DNA of 64,000 nucleotides from Hyperoodon ampullatus (taxonomy: Eukaryota; Chordata; Mammalia; Artiodactyla; Ziphiidae), in contig OX457061.1 in NCBI GenBank assembly GCA_949752795.1, positions 6,445,239-6,509,238 of the forward strand, read 5' to 3'. Numbering within the stretch: position 1 is the stretch's first letter; the number at the start of each line of letters is the position of its first letter. Position numbers and translations under genes: made by a program. Under the pieces are notes generated by a model that saw only the letters and a program-made list of their open reading frames with translations, did not search any database and was not told the origin of the DNA. This document shows, piece by piece, positions 12,032 through 23,722 of this stretch.

Positions 12032-12800
12032 GGCATTTGTACTGATGGTGCAAAAGCAGTGGTGGGTAGGATGGCTGGTGCCTTAGCAGGAATCAGGGTG
12101 GTGGCTCCAAAATGTAGTAGAAGTTACTGAATTCTTCACCATTAGTTGTTTAAAAAAAAATCAGTTTTATTTTTATTTATTTATTTATTTATTTATTTAT
12201 TTTGCGGTATGTGGGCCTCTCACTGTTGTGGCCTCTCCCGTTGCGGAGCACAGGCTCCGGACATGCAGGCTCAATGGCCATGGCTCATGGGCCAAGCCGC
12301 TCCGCGGCATGTGGGATCCTCCCAGACCGGGGCACGAACCCGTGTCCCCTGCATCGGCAGGCGGACTCTCAACCACTGCGCCACCAGGGAAGCCCCAGTT
12401 TTATTTTTAAATGTCCTTGATGAAACAGTAAAGATTATTAATTTTATTAAATCTCAACCTTTGAATATACATCATACATCTTTTTAATAGTGTGTGTGAC
12501 AAGACAGACAGGAAGTATGCTTAAACCAAAATACTTAAGTGATTGTTTTGAGCTGGTCTAGCTGCTTTTATCATAGGACACCGTTTTTACTTCAAAGAAC
12601 GATCGACAGACAAACTCTTGGGCATTTGGCAGACATTTTCTCAAAAATGAATGAAGTGAGCCTGTCACCTCAAGGAAACAACTGACAACATTTGTTGCCA
12701 ATGATAAAATTCCAGCTTTTAAGTGGAAATTAGAATTTTGGAAAATGTGTACATGGCACTGTGAGCTTGACAGTTTCCAAATATTTAAAGACTCATCAGA
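12032..12800 (+). pseudogene. hAT transposase remnant
   Basis: Not a gene of the host. Frame fragments read GICTDGAKAVVGRMAGALAG (12032-12130; CTDGA with the catalytic-region Asp is the hAT hallmark). After the SINE they read VLDETVKIINFIKSQPLN (from about 12407), then HLADIFSKMNEVSLSPQGNN (about 12623-12685). In hAT transposases and their domesticated relatives (ZBED/FAM200/SCAND3 families) these blocks occur in the same order. Stops (for example within 12685-12700) and indels separate them, and the N-terminal BED finger and first part of the RNase H-like fold are missing, so the element is an internally deleted, dead copy. No sign of domestication. Confidence 0.75.
12176..12395 (-). mobile_element. 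CHR-2 short SINE inside hAT transposase
   Basis: Perfect TSD cagttttattttta at 12162-12175 and 12396-12409. A (ttta)n tract represents the tail. Confidence 0.95.
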
Positions 12801-13508
12801 TAAGATAGGTAGTGAAATAAACGTGGAATTTTAAAATATTTTATACTGAAATGTGTCAACACTTGGAAGATCTGCATATATCAGTGAAATAATATTTTCC
12901 AAATGACCAATGCATAATGCACTCATACATAGGTAAAAGATCCATTCAAAGTGCAAGATAGACTAGTGCATTTTATTGTAACCAGTATGAAAAATTCATT
13001 GCCGTGGTTTCAGATTTCACATTGCAGCTAGCCTTTAAGAAACTACTATTTGTTGAGTTTGGGTATGGTGTCAAATAAGAACATCTGCAATTACCTAGAA
13101 AAGGCATTGAAATACTTCTCCACTTTCTAACTACATATCTGTGTGAAGTTGTATTTTTTGATGTACTTCCACCAAAGTAAAGACTCATAACAGACTAAAT
13201 GTAAAAGAATATGAGAATCCAGCTGTCTTCTATTAAACCAGACATTAAAGAGATTTACAGAAATGTAAAACAGTGCCATTCTTCTCATTTTTTTGGTTTG
13301 TTTTGGAAAGTAAAGTTCCTAAAAATAAACAAAAAATTTAAAAAAATATATATGCTAGTTACATTAATATATAATGGATTTATTATTGTCTTTTTAAATG
13401 AATTGATAGGTATTTTAAAAATCTTTTAGTTTTTGATTTCTGATAGAGTAAATATTGATAGCTATAAACCATGTAAACAAAAGCTCTTTGGGGTCCTCAA
13501 CAATTTTT

Positions 13509-13856
13509 TAAAAATTAATTAATTAATTAATTAATTTATGGCTGCATTGGGTCTTTGTTGCTGTGCGTGGTCTCTAGTTGAGGCGAGTGAGGGCTACTCT
13601 TTGTTGTGTTGCGCAGGCTTCTCGTTGCGGTGGCTTTTCTTGTTGCGGAGCACGGGCTCTAGGCACGTGGGCTTCAGTAGTTGTGGCTTGTGGGCTCAGT
13701 AGTTGTGGCGCATGGGCTCTAGAGCACAGGCTCAGTAGTTGTGGCACACGGGCTTAGTTGCTCCGCGGCATGTGGGATCTTCCCGGACCAGGGCTCGAAA
13801 GCGTGTCCCCTGCATTGGCACATGGATTCTTAACCACTGAGCCACCAGGGAAGCCC
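13509..13856 (-). mobile_element. CHR-1-type long SINE inside hAT 3' end
   Basis: TSD tcctcaacaattttt / tcctcaacgattttt (13494-13508, 13857-13871), with an (ttaa)n tail. Confidence 0.94.
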
Positions 13857-13932
13857 TCCTCAACGATTTTTAAGAGGGCAAAGGAGTCTTCAAAACTGTC
13901 ATCATGTGACATTAAACAGGAAGGGATGCATT

Positions 13933-13978
13933 TCTCTCTCTCTTTCTCTCCCTCTCCATCCCTCCCTCCCTCCCTGTC
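13933..13978. repeat. CT-rich low-complexity tract
   Basis: tctctctctttctctccctc followed by (ccct)n. Confidence 0.85.
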
Positions 13979-14673
13979 TTTAATTGAGGTATAATTCACA
14001 GATAATGGAAAGGACTCATTTTTGATAGCGGTACCATCCCCAAAGTAGCAAAGGTTATTTTTAAAAACACCACTTAAAATATTTGCTGACAAAAGCGTCT
14101 TTTTAAGATTTGGAGGTTTTTTTCCATTAAGTTTTCCACATTTTAGTCAAGAATGTAAGTGGGTTGATTAGTTTTTCATCTGTTTTGAATTTTCTCGTAG
14201 CTGCTGTCAAGAAAGTCCATGTTGTGGCCATCCATGTGACAGCAGCAGTAAAGTCTGGTGACATTGGAGATGTTTTAATGTAGCATAAAAAAGAACTATG
14301 CTATATTCACAAGCAAGTACTAGTTTATTTGTTACTGAGTCAGGTTTTTTATTATTAAGATCTTCTATCTCACTTGGACCCTGTTATTTTAGTAAGTGCT
14401 TTATTATAGCTTGCAGAATGTTCTTGAATACAGATAACTTTATTGAAAACATATTGTTGGTTTGAGGCCTGTAATTTTTAAGGTGGACTCAATTCAAATG
14501 TAGATTTTAAAAAAAGTGTTTTGATCTCAAAAGCTGTTGCTTTATATTATACATATTAGGGCTAAAAAGAATTGCAAAGTAATATAATAAGGAAAAATAT
14601 GAACTTAGGTTGTTAGCAGGACAAGGGTGAAATCTAAGAGCAGACTATCTTAGTAAGTCTTCAAGGAAACATC

Positions 14674-14697
14674 TATAAACATCTATAGATGTTTATA
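14674..14697. repeat. 24-bp perfect palindrome
   Basis: The half site tataaacatcta is followed directly by its own complement. Flanking copies of acatctata make a short local repeat. Confidence 0.85.
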
Positions 14698-15017
14698 ACA
14701 TCTATAACTGCTAAAAATCGTAAGGCTCTGGAGACAGGAAATTATACAGAGAGAGGGCTCTCAAACGGAGGGAGGTGTGTGAAAAGGAATTTTAAATAAA
14801 TAAGGTCAATATGAAACTATATTAACAAAGGGTTACCGATTAGCAGAGAGCTTTAAAGAAGCCTTGCTCTATACAACTAGGAATGATTGTAATCATTACT
14901 TGAACTTTTGTATATTTGCTCTCTCAAGTAGTTTAAAGAGATCTACAGTCTTGTTTACACTATAAATTTGCCTGACAACCCTTGACCTTATAGGTAACAT
15001 AAATAAATAACATTCTT

Positions 15018-15372
15018 TTTTTTTTTTTAATAAATTTATTTATTTATTTTGGCTGCGTTGGGTCTTTGTTGCTGCACGTGGGCTTTTTCTGGTTGTGGCG
15101 AGCGGGGGCTACTCTTCGTTGCGGTGCGCGGGCTTCTCGTTGCGGTGGCTTCTCTTGTTGCAGAGCACGGGCTCTAGGCGCACGGGCTTCAGTAGTTGCA
15201 GCATGTGGGCTCAGTAGTTGTGGCTCATGGGCTCTAGAGTGCAGGCTCAGTAGTTGTGGCGCACGGGCTTAGTTGCTCTGTGGCATATGGGATCTTCCCG
15301 GACCAGGGCTCAAACCCGTGTCCCCTGCATTGGCAGGCGGATTCTTAACCACTGCGCCACCGGGGAAGCCCC
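15018..15372 (-). mobile_element. CHR-1-type long SINE
   Basis: Perfect TSD aataaataacattctt at 15002-15017 and 15373-15388. Confidence 0.95.
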
Positions 15373-15662
15373 AATAAATAACATTCTTGAGCAGTGTTTC
15401 TTGAAATGAAATCTCAGAGTTTGTGGAATATGTTATTGAGGACCAAGAATCAATGAAAATCTTAAATGGTCTCTGATTTTTTATGATAATATTAGAAATT
15501 ATTAGGTATAAAGGTAAACATTGTACAGTGATTACTTTCAATTAGAAAATATTCTTGTAAAAGAAAGCCTGAATTTCTTAAGTTGAGGTTTCTCAAACTG
15601 TTCTGTAGGCCTGGGCAGGAGTAAGGTTGAGGAAATTATTTTTCTTCAGAGGAGGGTTTCTC

Positions 15663-15765
15663 TTGTGCAGCTTGCAGGATCTTAGTTCCCCAACCAGGGA
15701 TGGAACCCATGCCCCCTGCAGTGGAAGCGCAGAGTCCTAAGCAGTGGACCGCCAGGGAATTCCCA
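15663..15765 (-). mobile_element. Short tRNA-head SINE
   Basis: gcttgcaggatcttagttcc to cgccagggaattccca. TSD gggtttctc (15654-15662, 15766-15774). No T-rich tail is left. Confidence 0.85.
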
Positions 15766-15989
15766 GGGTTTCTCAAGTTTGAGAAAAAAAGTGTCTTGAC
15801 TCTGCCACCCTCCTGCTCTAAGTCAAGTATATGGAACGTTTTCTCATGTTACAGTTGGCACTGCTTTGAATGGAAAATAGAATCAAAGCACAATGATAGA
15901 TTTAAAATTGAAGATGCTGGATCTAAACAATAAGCTGAAGGATGATGATGAATGTATATGGTGGCTTTGTGTTTTTATATTTGACTTGG

Positions 15990-16145
15990 CGTTTTTCCAT
16001 TTTACATGATCCTCACGACCGATTTCTCAAATTAGGCAGGGATTCTATCTTCATCTTGTAGGTGGATGACTAAAACCTTGAGATGTTCCATGGCCTTTCT
16101 CTGCAAAGTCCCAGAGCTGGGGCTAGAACCTCATCCTCTATTACT
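15990..16145 (-). mobile_element. MIR
   Basis: Complement of the MIR core: ccattttacatgatcctcac, then atcttgtaggtggatgacta, and the head-like agagctggggctagaacc. Confidence 0.55.
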
Positions 16146-16269
16146 GTTACCTCTCATGAGGAGACTTTCACCTTTGCAAATTCTCTCTTCCCCAGTGTTG
16201 TGCTAACACCCCACCTTCGTAGGTCCTTCTGGGCTCTCCTCCCTGGGCTTGGCCCACTTTATGAATTCA

Positions 16270-17027
16270 GTGCAGAGCTGCAGCCGACTCTGGGGTTCTG
16301 ATCCTTGGCTATTGTTTCAGATCTTCCAGCTCCCTGGCCTCCGTCCTTGAGCCCTGAATCCATCTGTGTTTCCAACTCTCTTCTGGACATGTCAGTCCCT
16401 GACTCCACATGTCACTTCACCCCAAACTGCTGCCCCTCCGCCTGTGTACTCACAGGAAGCAGAACCAAGGAGTCGCCCTAGAATCCTCCCCTCTCCTGCA
16501 TATCCCTTCCAGCCTCCCCAACCAATCAGTCACTAAGACTAGCTGATTCTTTGTTCATGGTCTATAAAATCCTCCCCTCTGCTCCCAGTTTCTCTGCTTT
16601 GGACTATTGAACAGTCCCCTGACATCCAGCTGCTGGTGATGCTAAACATGTCTCTGGTGTGCCACTCCCTTTGCGAGCCCTTCAGCGGCTCACTTGTGCC
16701 CACCAGAGAGTCTAGACACCTTAACTCGGCATTCAAGGCCCTGGGTGATCAGGCCCGGACCCTCTAGTTCCGTCACCCACCGCCACTCATTCCCTTGTGC
16801 CCTACCCCCACCTTGAGCTCCAGCAGGGCCGGTGCCCCTGATTCCTGGGCCTCTCCCTGCCTTTGCATTAGGGGTGGCTGGAATACCTACCCGCTCTCTT
16901 CCAGACTGGGAATCTTGAGGCAGCCTGTACATCGTGGCTATAATTCTCTTCTTTCTTGTTCCCCAGCCCCAAGCACCATTCCTGGCAAATAGTGTAGGCT
17001 TGATGCATGGTTGAATGTTGGAATGAA
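16270..17027 (+). mobile_element. L2 (LINE-2) copy
   Basis: gccactccctttgcgagccc, aaggccctgggtgatcaggc and the 3' end gcaccattcctggcaaatag ... gttgaatgttggaatgaa follow the order of L2 ORF2 end and 3' UTR. Confidence 0.75.
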
Positions 17028-17474
17028 GTCCGCATGAGTCATTTGTTTGAAGAAAGCAGTATTTTGTAACTCTTCTTCCTGCCATTTCCTTGCCCCAAAT
17101 TTCAGTGAGCTTATCCTGAATGCTAACTCAGAGATAACAGTTAAGGTGCTAATAGTGTGACTGAGTTGACACGGGAGTGTGTTTCATCTCTCAGTTTTTG
17201 CTTTGCGCTAGGACATTAAATACATCCAAGCACCATGTTTCAAACAGGAATAGGGGACGTGAGCAGAGGGGTCAGAGTTCAATATCTCAGGCAGTTTTCA
17301 AACCAAATTTGGTAATGTTGATTTAAAATTTGCTCAGCGAAAAAGCACCCAAGTACGATCATGGAAAATGTTAGAACTGCTTTCTACGTACTGATTTATT
17401 GTTGAGAGAATTGTTCACTGAAGTTACGTTAATCACAGAGAAAGATTACAAGCTCTCCCTTTGTTTTTTATTAA

Positions 17475-17594
<120 letters not shown>

Positions 17595-17810
17595 TAAGTT
17601 GATATTGAGTAAGGTTGTTTGTTAACTGCAGAATGGATGTAAAGATAATTTATATCCTCATTTTATACTATAAATGTATAATCCTTTAAGTATTTCTTTT
17701 CCCTTTTCATGTAAGCTTATATTTCAGTAGAAGCAATTGTTTAATATTGAAAATTATTTTTTAGAGGACAGTAAACATAAAAACCAAGTTAGTGCTTTTA
17801 GGCTCTGTTT

Positions 17811-20455
17811 CTTTTTTTTTAATTTTTAAATTTAATTTTATTTATTTTTTTATACAGTAGGTTCTTATTGGTCATCAATTTTATACACATCAGTGTATAC
17901 ATGTCAATCCCAGTCGCCCAATTCAGCACACCACCATCCCCACCACCCCTGTGGCTTTCCCCCCTTGGTGTCCATACATTTGTTCTCTACATCTGTGTCT
18001 CAACTTCTACCCTGCAGACCGGTTCATCTGTACCATTTTTCTAGGTTCCACATACATGCGTTAATATACGATATTTGTTTTTCCCTTTCTGACTTACTTC
18101 ACTGTGTATGACAGTCTCTAGATCCATCCACGTCTCAACAAATGACTCAATTTCATTCCTTTTTATGGCTGAGTAATATTCCATTGTATATATGTACCAC
18201 AACTTCTTTAACCATTCGTCTGTCGATGGGCATTTAGGTTGCTTCCATGACCTGGCTATTGTAAATAGTGCTGCAATGAACATTGGGGTGCATGTGTCTT
18301 TTTGAATTATGGTTTTCTCTGGGTATATGCCCAGTAGTGGGATTGCTGGATCATATGGTAATTCTATATTTAGTTTTTTAAGGAACCTCCATACTATTGT
18401 CCATAGTGGCTGTATCAATTTACATTCCCACCAACAGTGCAAGAGGGTTCCCTTTTCTCCACGCGCTCTCCAGCATTTGTTGTTTGTAGATTTTCTGATG
18501 CTACCCATTCTAACTGGTGTGAGGTGATACCTCATTGTAGTTTTGATTTGCATTTCTCTAATAATTAGTGATGTTGAGCAGCTTTTCATGTGCTTCTTGG
18601 CCATCTATATGTCTTCTTTCGAGAAATGTCTATTTAGGTCTTCTGCCCATTTTTGGATTGGGTTGTTTGTTTGTTTAATATTGAGCTGCATGAGCTGTTT
18701 ATATATTTTGGAGATTAATCCTTTGTCCGTTGATTCATTTGCAAATATTTTCTCCCATTCTGAGGGTTGTCTTTTCATCTTGTTTATAGTTTCCTTTGCT
18801 TTGCAAAAGCTTTTAAGTTTCGTTAGGTCTCATTTGTTTTTATTTCCATTATTCTAGGAGGTGGATCAAAAAAGATCTTGCTGTGATTTATGTCAAAGAG
18901 TGTTCCTCCTATGTTTTCCTCTAAGAGTTTTATAGTTCCGGTCTTACACTTAGGTCTCGAATCCATTTTGAGTTTATTTTTGTGTATGGTGTTAGGGAGT
19001 GTTCTAATTTCATTCTTTTACATGTAGCTGTCCAGTCTTCCCAGCACCACTTATTGAAGAGACTGTCTTGTCTTCATTGTATATCCTTGCCTCCTTTGTC
19101 ATAGATTAGTTGACCATAGGTGTGTGGGTTTATCTCTGGGCTTTCTATCTTGTTCCATTGATCTATGTTTCTGTTTTTGTGCCAGTACCATATTGTCTTG
19201 ATTACTGTAGCTTTGTAGTATAGTCTGAAGTCAGGGAGTGTGATTCCTCCAGCTCCGTTTTTTTCCCTCAAGACTGCTTTGGCTATTCGGGATCTTTTGT
19301 GTCTCCATACAAATTTTAAGATTTTTTGTTCTAGTTCCGTAAAAAATGCCATTGGTAATTTAATAGGGATTGCATTGAATCTGTAGATTGCTTTGGGTAG
19401 TATAGTCATTTTCACAATATTGATTCTTCCAAGCCAAGAATATGGTATATCTCTCCATCTGTTGGTATCATCTTTAATTTCTTTCATCAGTGTCTTATAG
19501 TATTCTGCATACAGGTCTTTTGTCTCCCTAGGTAGGTTTATTCCTAGGTATTTTATTCTTTTTGTTGCAGTGGTAAATGGGAGTGTTTCCTTAATTTCTC
19601 TTGCAGATTTTTCATCATTAGTGTATAGGAATGCAAGAGATTTCTGTGCATTAATTTTGTATCCTGCAACTTTACCAAATTCATTGATTAGCTCTAGTAG
19701 TTTTCTGGTGGCATTATTAGGATTCTCTATGTGTAGTATCATGTCATCTGCAAACAGTGACAGTTTTACTTCTTCTTTTCCAATTTGTATTCCTTTTATT
19801 TCTTTTTCTTCTCTGATTGCCGTGGCTAGGACTTCCAAAGCTATGTTGAATAATAGTGGTAAGAGTGGACATCCTTGTCTTGTTCCTGATCTTAGAGGAA
19901 ATGGATTCAGTTTTTCACCATTGAGAATGATGTTTGCTGTGGGTTTGTTGTATATGGCCTTTACTATGTTGAGGTAGGTTCCCTCTATGCCCACTTTCTT
20001 GAGAGTTTTTATCATAAATTGGTGTTGAATTTTGTCAGAAGCTTTTTCTTCATCTATTGAGACGATCATATGGTTTTTCTCCTTCAATTTGTTAATATGG
20101 TTTATCACATTGATTGATTTGCATATATTGAAGAATCCTTGCATCCCTGGGTAAATCCCACTTGATCATGGTGTATGATCCTTTTAATGTGTTGTTGGAT
20201 TCTGTTTGCTAGTATTTTGTTGAGGATTTTTGCATCTATATTCATTAGTGATATTAGTCTGTAATTTTCTTTTTTTGTAGTATCTTTGTCTGGTTTTGGT
20301 ATCAGGGTGATGGTGGCCTCATAGAATGAGTTTGGGAGTGTTCCTTCCTCTGCAATTTTTTGGAAGAGCTTGAGAAGGATAGGTGTTAGCTCTTCTCTAA
20401 ATGTTTGATAGAATTCACCTGTGAAGCCATCTGGTCCTGGACTTTTGTTTGTTGG
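17811..20455 (-). mobile_element. 5'-truncated L1 (about 2.6 kb)
   Basis: A T-rich start (the complement of the A-tail), an L1 3' UTR (acagtaggttcttattggtc) and then the C-terminal half or more of ORF2. It breaks off at the start of the reverse transcriptase domain, where a SINE follows. No matching TSD was found around the L1. Confidence 0.95.
18041..20455 (-). pseudogene. L1 ORF2 remnant (reverse transcriptase to C-terminus)
   Basis: Reading the complement, the RT domain begins [19 protein letters not shown] (about 20400-20455) and continues with [20 protein letters not shown] and [14 protein letters not shown]. In another frame come the motif [19 protein letters not shown] and the catalytic motif FADDM (near 19745), with [17 protein letters not shown] downstream. 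The C-terminal part (18041-18604) carries [20 protein letters not shown], the Cys-rich tail and the usual end of ORF2. Frameshifts lie near 20,120 and between 18,604 and 19,074. The endonuclease domain and ORF1 are absent. The RT Asp pair is preserved, but the reading frame is broken, so no active enzyme is expected. Confidence 0.92.
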
Positions 20456-20670
20456 AAATTTTTTTTTTTTTTGGGGGGTGGTACGCAGGCCTCTCACTGT
20501 TGTGGCCTCTCCCGCTGCGGAGCACGGGCTCCAGATGCGCAGGCTCAGCGGCCATGGCTCACGGGCCCAGCCGCTCCACAGCATGTGGGATCCTCCCGGA
20601 CCAGGGCACGAACCTGCGTCTTCTGCATCGGCAGGCGGACTCTCAACCACTGCGCCACCAGGGAAGCCCT
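20456..20670 (-). mobile_element. CHR-2 short SINE at L1 edge
   Basis: A poly-T start, gtacgcaggcctctcactgt to caccagggaagccct. No TSD: the left flank is L1, the right flank (aaataaattattcttaaatt) is not. Confidence 0.93.
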
Positions 20671-20684
20671 AAATAAATTATTCT

Positions 20685-20720
20685 TAAATTTACTTAATAA
20701 GAATTTAATAAGTAAATTTA
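20685..20720. repeat. AT-rich inverted repeat
   Basis: taaatttactta at 20685-20696 and its complement taagtaaattta at 20709-20720, spaced by 12 bp. Confidence 0.75.
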
Positions 20721-21456
20721 TTTTTATAAATAAATTTTATTCCAGATGAATTTCTGGTGCCCTGTATGTGTATCAGCCTCATTATCACTTTAAGGCTTTT
20801 AAAACTGAAAGTGTGAATGGAGAATGAGCTGCTTTGTGTTGATTATTTAAACATTGCACTGTCATAAAATATTGTCTCTCATGTGGAAATGGGTTACCTA
20901 ACAGCTTTAGGCGAAGTAAGGTCTCATCTAATGGATTTCTCTATATTTGTTGTATTCTTTTTCTCTTAGCCTGGTCTCTTCTTTCCTGGTGCCTTATCCA
21001 CTGTCTTGTTTTGCTTTGGAGGTTTGTCATGGGATGTCATTAAGTCAGTTCTCAGCAAATTTCTCCATCAGTTCTATGTCATGAAGGGAAGGTGCTTTCT
21101 TTGTTTCCCTCTGGGAAGCATCTGGCTCCCTGCACTTTCTCATCCCCCTCTATGAGGGGAGTGATATTTAGGTAACAAAATTGGAGGCTATTGGAAAAGA
21201 CTCCAAATCCCAGTAATAGGTGTGGGATAACATTTAATAGCTCTCCATCGACCGTTTTACCCTGTTCTGGATCATGTTTCATGACTTGAAATAGAGTAGC
21301 GGTATTACTGCTATGATGGTAATCTCTTAGGAAGTCCTTTTCCTGAGATTTAAATGTTAACATTTGTTTCATCACATCCCTGCAAAGTATCTAAATTTGT
21401 GCTTATTGGGAGAAGTTGATAAAAAAAAGATTATGAGTAACTGAAGACAATTTAAG

Positions 21457-21587
21457 ACAATTACTAATCCTTTGGAGGTGTTTTCTACAATTACTAATCC
21501 TTTGGAGTTGTTTTCTACAGTTACTAATCCTTTAGAGGTGTTTTCTACAATTACTAATCCTTTGGAGGTGTTTTCTAATCCTTTGGA
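21457..21587. repeat. 30-bp minisatellite, 4.4 copies
   Basis: Four exact-length 30-bp units (21457, 21487, 21517, 21547), each holding ttactaatcctttggaggtg with one or two changes, then an 11-bp partial unit. No relation to the flanking repeats. Confidence 0.95.
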
Positions 21588-21639
21588 CTGAGATCTGGGT
21601 AGGGCCCTTGATGCTGATGAGTAATCATACTCTGCCCTT

Positions 21640-23722
21640 TGTTGATTTGCTTTCCCACTTGCCTGCGTCTTTCATAGCTTCTCTTTCCACAAACCCCAAC
21701 ACCTCCCTTCCCATCCTCACCACTTGCTTCCTACTTCACTGAGAAAATTGAAGCAGATAGAGGAAAACACCCTCAGACTCTCAGGCCCTGTAACCCATCT
21801 GTCAGCATCTGTTCCCACACCTGGATGCCCCCTCCCTCTGATGCTCCTGGCTGAATCCAAGCCCTCCTCTTGCACACTAGATCTTCCCCCATCTCTCCGA
21901 CTCCAGAGCTCTGTTCCCACTAGTTTTCCTCTGTCTCCTATGTTATCAAGGCTTTACTTTCTACTGGATTATTCCCATGGTCACAAAAATGTACCACTGT
22001 CTCCCATCATTAAAAAACAAACAAGAAAACAAAACTTCTCTTGAGCTCACTTCCCCCACGAGCTGCCACCATTCCTTTGCCTTCCTTTGCAGCAAACCTC
22101 CCCAACAATGTCTCTCCAGTTCCCCTCCTCCCCCTATTAAGCTCACCTGCACCTCTGCACCAGAACAGCTCCTCGGGGCACCAGTGCCCTTCATCCTGTC
22201 CCACCCAGTCGCCTGTCCTCAGTCCTCACCGCCCTTGACCCCTCAGCATCTTTGAAGGGGTGGATGCTCCCTCCTCGAAACACTTTGCTCGCTTGGCCTC
22301 GGAAACCCCAGTCTCTTGGCTTCCTTTCTGTCTCACCAGAAGCTCTTCAGAAGCTCTGCTCAACCCCCTTCGCGGTTCCTCCTCTCCTTCTGCCACTTCA
22401 CCCCGATGTGCCCCGGCACCCAGTCCTCCGTCATCTTCCCTTCTCTATTTATACTCTCCTGGTGATGGCTTTAAGTACGATCTCTACGGCAACAGATATG
22501 TCTCCAAGCTTGACCTCTGTCCTGAACTCCAGAAACAGGTTACTCAGAATCTGCATTTCCGGTGCTTCCCTGGTGGCGCAGTGGTTGTGAGTCCACCTGC
22601 CAATGCAGGGGACATGGGTTTGAGCCCTGGTCCAGGAAGATCCCACATGCCATGGAGCAATTGAGCCTGTGTGCCACAGCTACTGAGCCTGCGTGCTACA
22701 ATTACTGAAGCCTGCGCGCCTAGAGCCCATGCTCCACAACAAGAGAAGCCACCGCAATGAGAAGCCCGTGCACGGCAACGAAGAGTAGCCCCCACTCGCC
22801 GCAGCTAGAGAAAGCCCACGTGCAGCAACGAAGACCCAACGCAGCCAAAAAACAAACAAAAAAATCCCAACAAAATCTGCGTCTCCGCAGCCCGGCTCCC
22901 CGCAACTCCCCGGCTCGGCTCGAGGGCAGCTGCATCCTTCCTTGCTTGGGTCAAAAACTCCAGAGTCATCTTTGGCTTTTGTCTTTCTCCCACACTCCCC
23001 CGCCCCCATCGGGAAGTCCTGGTGCCTCTGCTTTCCAGATTGATCCAGGATCCCTGCCCTTCTCAGCACCTCCACTGCTGGCATTGTGGTCCAAGTCCCC
23101 ATCACCTCTTACCTGGCTTACTATGAGTCTTCTAACTGGTTTCTTATTCCTCCCTTATTTCCTACTGTCCGTCTTTTCCACAAGACAGCCAGATCACAGT
23201 ACTCCTCGTTCAAAACACCAACGTCTCCCCATTTCCCTCGAAGTAAATCGAATATCCTTACAGTGGATGTCCTACAAAGCCCTACATGAATGGGTCTCTC
23301 TACCTCTCAGACATTATCTCTTTCTCTCTCTCCCTTCTTTTCTCTGCTCTAACAGAATTGGCCTCCTTGCTGTATCTTGTACGTGCCAGGCATGCTGTCA
23401 CCCCAGGGATGCTGCATTGGCCTTTCATATAGATGTCGCCTAGAGGTTCATCCCCCAGGATCCATGTGGCTGACTCCCTCACCTCCTTCAAGTCTTTGCT
23501 CCCTGCTGGACTTTTCGGTTTTTCCAAAGCACTGATAACTTTCTAACATTATGTAATCTTCTTATATATTGTGTTGTTCATTGACTTCTGCTCCCTCCCT
23601 GCTAGAATATAAGCCTCTCAAGGGCAGGGCTCTTTGCGCTGTGTTCACTAATGAATCCCTGTAGTATGGAACAGTGCATAAAATAGGTGCTTAGTAAATA
23701 GCTGTAGAAAGAGTGAATCAAC
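21640..23722 (+). mobile_element. Long L2 (LINE-2) copy, SINE inside
   Basis: Many stretches follow L2 ORF2 in order: cttcactgagaaaattgaag, tactggattattcccatggt, ctcctcgaaacactttgctc, atggctttaagtacgatctc, then (after the SINE) cctccactgctggcattgtg, ggcctccttgctgtatcttg and tcacctccttcaagtctttg. It ends with the 3' UTR (agggcagggctctttgcgct ... aggtgcttagtaaatagctg). It has internal deletions. At about 1.8 kb without the SINE it is long for an L2 remnant. Confidence 0.8.
22562..22873 (+). mobile_element. CHR-1-type long SINE inside L2
   Basis: gcttccctggtggcgcagtg to an (aac)n tail. TSD aatctgcatttccg / aatctgcgtctccg (22548-22561, 22874-22887). Confidence 0.94.

Larger units (their letters stand above)
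11913..13905 (+). mobile_element. Fossil hAT-Charlie DNA transposon, with two SINE insertions
   Basis: The left end cagtggttcctgaagtgtgg resembles the Charlie terminal repeat CAGTGGTTCTCAAAGTGTGG. The right part (ggggtcctcaacaatttttt, continued after a SINE at 13862) resembles the other Charlie end. Between them is a decayed + strand transposase, with SINEs at 12176-12395 and 13509-13856. I judge it Charlie1-like from memory. The terminal inverted repeat on the right is eroded, so that border is approximate. Confidence 0.75.

Noticed and set aside
11913..13905. A domesticated transposase gene
   Set aside because: Multiple stops, a missing N-terminal half and two SINE insertions show it is dead.
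19074..20144. A 356-codon minus-strand open frame, the longest in the window
   Set aside because: It is the L1 ORF2 reverse transcriptase, truncated and frameshifted; not a host gene.
21457..21587. A CRISPR-like array
   Set aside because: The units are contiguous with no spacers, in a mammalian intron; it is a minisatellite.
22757..23443. A 228-codon + strand open frame
   Set aside because: It runs through a SINE and L2 sequence; composition-driven and without a protein match.
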